The notes below the pieces were generated by a model. That model worked only from the letters and a program-made list of their open reading frames with translations. It did no database searches and was not told the origin of the DNA. A DNA stretch of 64,000 nucleotides, from assembly GCA_038258215.1 (NCBI GenBank), contig JBBSQC010000016.1:1-64000 (forward strand), in the 5' to 3' direction. A program made the position numbers and the translations under genes. This document shows positions 60,461 through 64,000 of this stretch, piece by piece (the first letter of the stretch is position 1; each line of letters opens with the position of its first letter). Source of the DNA: Fodinibacter sp038258215. GTDB lineage: Bacteria > Actinomycetota > Actinomycetes > Actinomycetales > Dermatophilaceae.

Positions 60461-61300
60461 TCACCGACCTCCACGATCGAGGAGCGCCTCGATGACGGCG
60501 GCCACCCCGTCCTCGTCGTTGCCGGGGCAGACGTGGGTCGCCGCCGCGATGGCGTCGGCGTGGCCGGTGCGCATCGCGAACGAGACCCCCGCCCAGGCGA
60601 GCATCGGCAGGTCGTTGGGCATGTCCCCGAAGGCCCACACCGCCTCGGGGCCCACGCCACGACCCTCGCACCACCGCGCCAGAGCCGCCGCCTTGGTGAC
60701 CCCGGGCGCTGAGATCTCCGCCAGGTGGCTGGCGCCGGAGTTGGAGACGATCCCCCGCTCCCCCACGGCCGCCGTCATCGCATCCAGGAAGACGCGTCCA
60801 CCGCGGTCGCGCACGACGGCGAGGAGCTTGCCGGTGGGCAGGGCGTCGAGGTCGTCGAGGTGCTCGAGCCGCTCGACCGTCAGGACGCTGGCGTCCTCCC
60901 CGTGCGGGGAGTCGAAGCCGGCCTCCCGCGTCATCCCGGTGCGCCGCTCCACGGCCAGCCCCACGTCGGGGAACACGGCCCGGAGCGCCTCGGCGATCCC
61001 CAGGAGGGACGCCCCGTCGAAGCCCCGCTCCTCGACGTCGCCCGAGGGCAGGTCCATGACGAACGCCCCGTTGCCGGCGATCACGGTGCCGTGGCTGCCG
61101 ACGTGCTCACGCAGCCCGTCGATCCACCGGGGTGGCCGGGCCGTCACGAAGACGACGGGCAGACCGGCATCCTCAGCGCGTCGCAGCGCCCGCCCCGTGC
61201 GCGGCGACACCGTGCCGTCGCTACGCAGCAGGGTGCCGTCGAGGTCGGTGGCCAGCACCGACGGGCCCGGGTGCGGCAGGTCAGGGAGCGGTGAGGGCAT
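60461..61300 (-). CDS. HAD-family hydrolase (Cof type IIB)
   Basis: Motif I is LATDLDGTLLRSDGTV near residue 16, motif II is VFVTAR near 50, and motifs III/IV are VTKAAALARWCEG and WAFGDMPNDLPMLAWAG near 220-240. These define the Cof-type sugar-phosphate or riboflavin-type phosphatase group. The substrate is unknown. It begins 19 bases from ilvE's stop, on the same strand. Confidence 0.88.
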   Translation of the reverse strand: MPSPLPDLPHPGPSVLATDLDGTLLRSDGTVSPRTGRALRRAEDAGLPVVFVTARPPRWIDGLREHVGSHGTVIAGNGAFVMDLPSGDVEERGFDGASLLGIAEALRAVFPDVGLAVERRTGMTREAGFDSPHGEDASVLTVERLEHLDDLDALPTGKLLAVVRDRGGRVFLDAMTAAVGERGIVSNSGASHLAEISAPGVTKAAALARWCEGRGVGPEAVWAFGDMPNDLPMLAWAGVSFAMRTGHADAIAAATHVCPGNDEDGVAAVIEALLDRGGR

Positions 61301-61319
61301 ACCGGGGCTCTGGCGCGGC

Positions 61320-62414
61320 TCAGGCCAGCCGGGTCAGCCAGCCGTGGCTGTCCTGCGCCCGTCCGTACTGGATGTCGAGCAGGGCCGTGCGGATGGAGTT
61401 CGTGACCTCGCCACCCACCTCGCCGGCCGTGGAGGGGGCCGAGCCACCGTCCCAGCGCAGCTCTCCGACCGGCGTGACGACCGCGGCCGTGCCGCACGCG
61501 AAGATCTCGCGGATCTCGCCGCTGGACACGCCGTCCTTCCACTCCTCGATCGGGATGCGTCGCTCCTCGGGCTCCAGGCCGAGCTCCTTGGCGAGCTCGA
61601 GGATCGAGCTGCGGGTCACGCCCTCGAGGATGGACCCGGTCAGCTCGGGGGTGACGAGACGGTTGTCGTCGGTGACGAAGAAGAGATTCATCCCGCCGAG
61701 CTCCTCGATGAAGGTGTGCGTCGATGAGTCGAGGAAGACGGCCTGGTCGCAGCCGTGCTCGATGCCCTCGAGCTGACCCGCGAGCGACGAGGCGTAGTTG
61801 CCGCCGGTCTTCGCCGCCCCGGTGCCGCCGGTGCCGGCCCGGGCGTAGTTCTCGGAGATCCAGAGGTTGACCGGCTTCAGGCCACCGGGGAAGTAGGCCC
61901 CCGCGGGCGACGCGATGAGGCAGTAGGTCACCTCGTTGGCCGGCCGCACCCCGAGGAACGCCTCGGAGGCGTACATGAACGGCCGCAGGTAGAGGCTGGT
62001 CTCACCGGTGCCCGCCGGCGGCACCCAGGGCTCGTCGATCTCGAGGAGGGCGCGCAGCGAGGTGAGGAAGTCCTCGGTCGACAGCTCGGGCAGGGCGAGC
62101 CGCCGCGCGCTGCGCTGCATGCGCTCGGCGTTGGCCTCCGGGCGGAAGGACCAGACCGAGCCGTCCTCGTGGCGGTAGGCCTTGAGCCCCTCGAAGATCT
62201 CCTGGGCGTAGTGCAGCACCGCGGCGCTGGGCATGAGGGCGATCGGTCCGTATGCCGTGACCTCACCGCTGTGCCAGCCGGCCCCCTTGGTCCAGGTCGC
62301 GCGGGCCATGTGGTCGGTGAAGTGGACCCCGAAGCCGGGGTTGGCGTGGATCTCGGCGCGTCGCTCGTCGCTGGCCCGGTCGGAGCGGGCGTGGACGTCG
62401 AAGGTCAGGCTCAT
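61320..62414 (-). CDS. ilvE: Branched-chain amino acid aminotransferase
   Basis: IlvE makes or breaks Ile, Leu and Val with 2-oxoglutarate. The class-IV PLP fold has EIFEGLKAYRHEDGSVWSFR near residue 73, the PLP Lys in GAAKTGGNYASSL near 204, and IEELGGMNLFFVTDDNRLVT PELTGSILEGVTR near 240. The 364-residue length is normal. It links functionally with cimA and leuCD elsewhere in the window. Confidence 0.94.
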   Translation of the reverse strand: MSLTFDVHARSDRASDERRAEIHANPGFGVHFTDHMARATWTKGAGWHSGEVTAYGPIALMPSAAVLHYAQEIFEGLKAYRHEDGSVWSFRPEANAERMQRSARRLALPELSTEDFLTSLRALLEIDEPWVPPAGTGETSLYLRPFMYASEAFLGVRPANEVTYCLIASPAGAYFPGGLKPVNLWISENYARAGTGGTGAAKTGGNYASSLAGQLEGIEHGCDQAVFLDSSTHTFIEELGGMNLFFVTDDNRLVTPELTGSILEGVTRSSILELAKELGLEPEERRIPIEEWKDGVSSGEIREIFACGTAAVVTPVGELRWDGGSAPSTAGEVGGEVTNSIRTALLDIQYGRAQDSHGWLTRLA

Positions 62415-62511
62415 GGGACTCGCGGGTCCTTTCCTCGGGAGCGATGGTGCTTCCCCGTGAGGCTACCGCCCGCTGACCCATCCGCCCCATGCGGCCAGGA
62501 CGGGATCGACG

Positions 62512-63859
62512 TCAGTGGGCGGCGGCGGCCGGCGCGCCGGACGATCTGGCGACCCGCGTCGTGAGCAGCTCGTCCACCACGAACGCACCTGCGGCGGCAA
62601 GGATGATGACGGGCATCAGGCTCGTTGCGGCATCCCCCAGGAGGAGGGCCACGAGGACGACGCCGGTGATCGGCAGGCGGGTCACCGCGACGCCGGCCGC
62701 CATCCCCATGGCGAGCGCCGGAACCACCCCGACACCCGGGAACAGGGCAGCGGCCAGGACGCCGACCGCCGCTCCCAGCAGGATCGCGGGAAAGACCGGC
62801 CCACCCCGAAAGACCCCCAGGCACACGGCGTAGGCGAGCCCCTTGCACACCACCAGCGCGACGAGGGCACCCTCGGTCCAGGACTGCGGGCTCGACGCGA
62901 GCGCGCCGAGCGTGGCCTGGCCGGAGAGGGCGACGTCAGCCGGGGAGTGACCGGTCAGCACGGAGTACAGCGCGGCGCTGCAGCCGGCGATCAGGCCGGC
63001 ACCCGTCGTGACCGCGATGAGGTGCTCGACGGCGAGCGACGCGACCCTCCGCCCCACCCAGAAGATCGCCGAGGTCAACACGGCCACGGCGCCCGCGAGG
63101 GGCAGGGCCACGACCACGTCGGTGACCGAGAGCCGAGCCGCCTCCAGGTTCGGGATCGCCAAGGACCCGATGCCCAGCCCCGTCCAGCTGCCCAGACCCG
63201 TGAAGAGGAGGGCCCCGACGCCACTGGAGACCAGGCACGGCAGCAGCACCATCGTGGCCTGACGTCGAGCCATCCCGACGATCTCGAGGAACAGGACGGC
63301 CGCGATGAGCGGATTCCCGAAGATCGCGGAGACGGCGGCGGCCGATCCTGCAGCCGAGAGGATCGCGGCGGCCTGCGGGTCATCCGCGAACCTCGTGGCC
63401 CGGTTGGCCAGCAGGGCCAGGCCGCCACCCAGTGCGATCAACGGAGCCTCTGGACCCACGACAGCGCCCAGCACGAGACCCACGCCGGCCGCGACGATGA
63501 TCCCCGGCAGCGCGCTCGGCGCAGTCGCACCGGCCTCGAAGCCCATCGCGGGAACGTGACCGCCGTGACCGGGGGAGGTACTTCACGGCGATCCCGACCA
63601 GCACCCCTGCCACCGAGAGCGTCCCGACGGCCCACCACGAGGGAAGCTCGGTGAATCCCAGCGCGGTGGGGAGGGACTCCCAGACGAGGTGTTCGAGCTC
63701 GTGCACCGTCACCAGGAACACGAAGGCGACGAGCGACAGCGGAATCCCCAGCAGCGCGGCCCCGGCCAGCACCGCGAGGTATCGGGGCTCGTGCAGGAGC
63801 ACCGGCGAGGGTTGGCCGGCCCCCGGCTCCAGCGCCTCGCCCGCCGCGCTCCTGGTCAT
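62512..63859 (-). pseudogene. ClC chloride channel protein, frameshifted
   Basis: The N-terminal part (from the ATG at 63859) runs PRYLAVLAGAALLGIPLSLV, FTELPSWWAVGTLSVAGVLV GIAVKYLP, then goes out of frame at a run of five C (63571-63575). In the next frame the protein resumes as GHGGHVPAMGFEAGATAP and continues with GAVVGPEAPLIALGGGLALL, GNPLIAAVLFLEI, to a normal end at 62512. Removing one C would give an intact ClC protein of about 448 residues. This may be a real inactivation or a homopolymer sequencing error. Confidence 0.8.
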
Positions 63860-63929
63860 TGGCGGAGGCTACCGGGGCGACACGCCCCGACGTAAGGGCC
63901 ACGTCGGCGTGGGCCGCGCGATACTGACG

Positions 63930-64000
63930 ATGCCCCCGGTCACCCTGCACCTGCGAGGACGCATGCGCCGCCAGCACCTTGCCTCGATGCACCCCCTGCT
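63930..64000 (+). CDS. Possible start of a gene cut by the window end
   Basis: An ATG at 63930 opens MPPVTLHLRGRMRRQHLASM and stays open to the last base, preceded by GATACTGACG, a possible -10 element for a leaderless message. Too short to judge. Confidence 0.25.
   Translation, partial: MPPVTLHLRGRMRRQHLASMHPL

Noticed and set aside
56351..60712. A 1453-residue plus-strand open frame
   Set aside because: It runs antisense across the ligase, regulator and permease genes, all with strong family motifs, so it is only a high-GC artefact.

Overview
The window is high-GC, densely coded DNA from an actinobacterium. Supporting traits are an HU protein with a long Lys/Ala tail, a mycothiol-type DinB/MDMPI enzyme, a CofC-like (coenzyme F420) protein, a perfect-looking DtxR/IdeR box, an NdgR/LtbR-type IclR regulator divergent from leuCD, many GTG starts and 1-4 nt gene overlaps. 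Gene content fits Micrococcales (Intrasporangiaceae-like); that placement is inference from family resemblance only.

About 1-20700 is accessory. It opens with an IS21-family element whose left end is at base 1, followed by orphan hypothetical genes of lower GC, a DUF309 gene, a PHB-depolymerase-like esterase, a frameshifted UPF0158 gene, two TetR-family modules with clear operators, a secreted phosphoesterase, then a DUF2510-DUF4041-GIY-YIG protein and a KAP-family P-loop NTPase separated by a broken subtilase. The stretch ends in a field of wrecks: a small HTH protein with a nonsense codon, a VirB4-like conjugation ATPase remnant, and a frameshifted PIN-domain toxin against the 3' end of rnj. 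The island looks like an eroded integrative element with possible defence cargo.

About 20700-38500 is core: RNase J, an ArsR/AHSA1 pair, ddl, a cystathionine gamma-lyase/synthase, gpsA-plsC, cofC, murA, hup, leuC-leuD with the divergent ndgR, a MerR/DUF4188 pair around a shared operator, tRNA-Glu, tRNA-Gln and gltX.

About 38500-45000 is an alpha-glucoside uptake operon (ROK regulator, binding lipoprotein, two permeases, GH13 glucosidase). About 45000-51400 holds an FAH-family hydrolase, an iron-box-controlled DUF2470 protein, secreted proteins and cimA (citramalate synthase). Upstream of cimA is a 14-codon leader ending in three Ile codons and Gly, followed by two abutting hairpins, the second a terminator: a good candidate for isoleucine attenuation. 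About 51800-60340 holds an MBL hydrolase and a gamma-glutamylation amine-catabolism cluster (APC permease, FadR regulator, GlnA-like ligase, aldehyde dehydrogenase, SDR, class-I amidotransferase) that lacks the PuuB oxidase and has an SDR instead, which suits an amino-alcohol such as ethanolamine better than putrescine. The window ends with a HAD hydrolase, ilvE and a ClC channel gene broken by one extra base in a C run.

Two copies of an imperfect long palindrome sharing a core (CCCGACTT-TTGCG-C-CAGCCAC) lie directly after gene stops at 26.7 and 51.7 kb and appear to be a dispersed terminator-like repeat.
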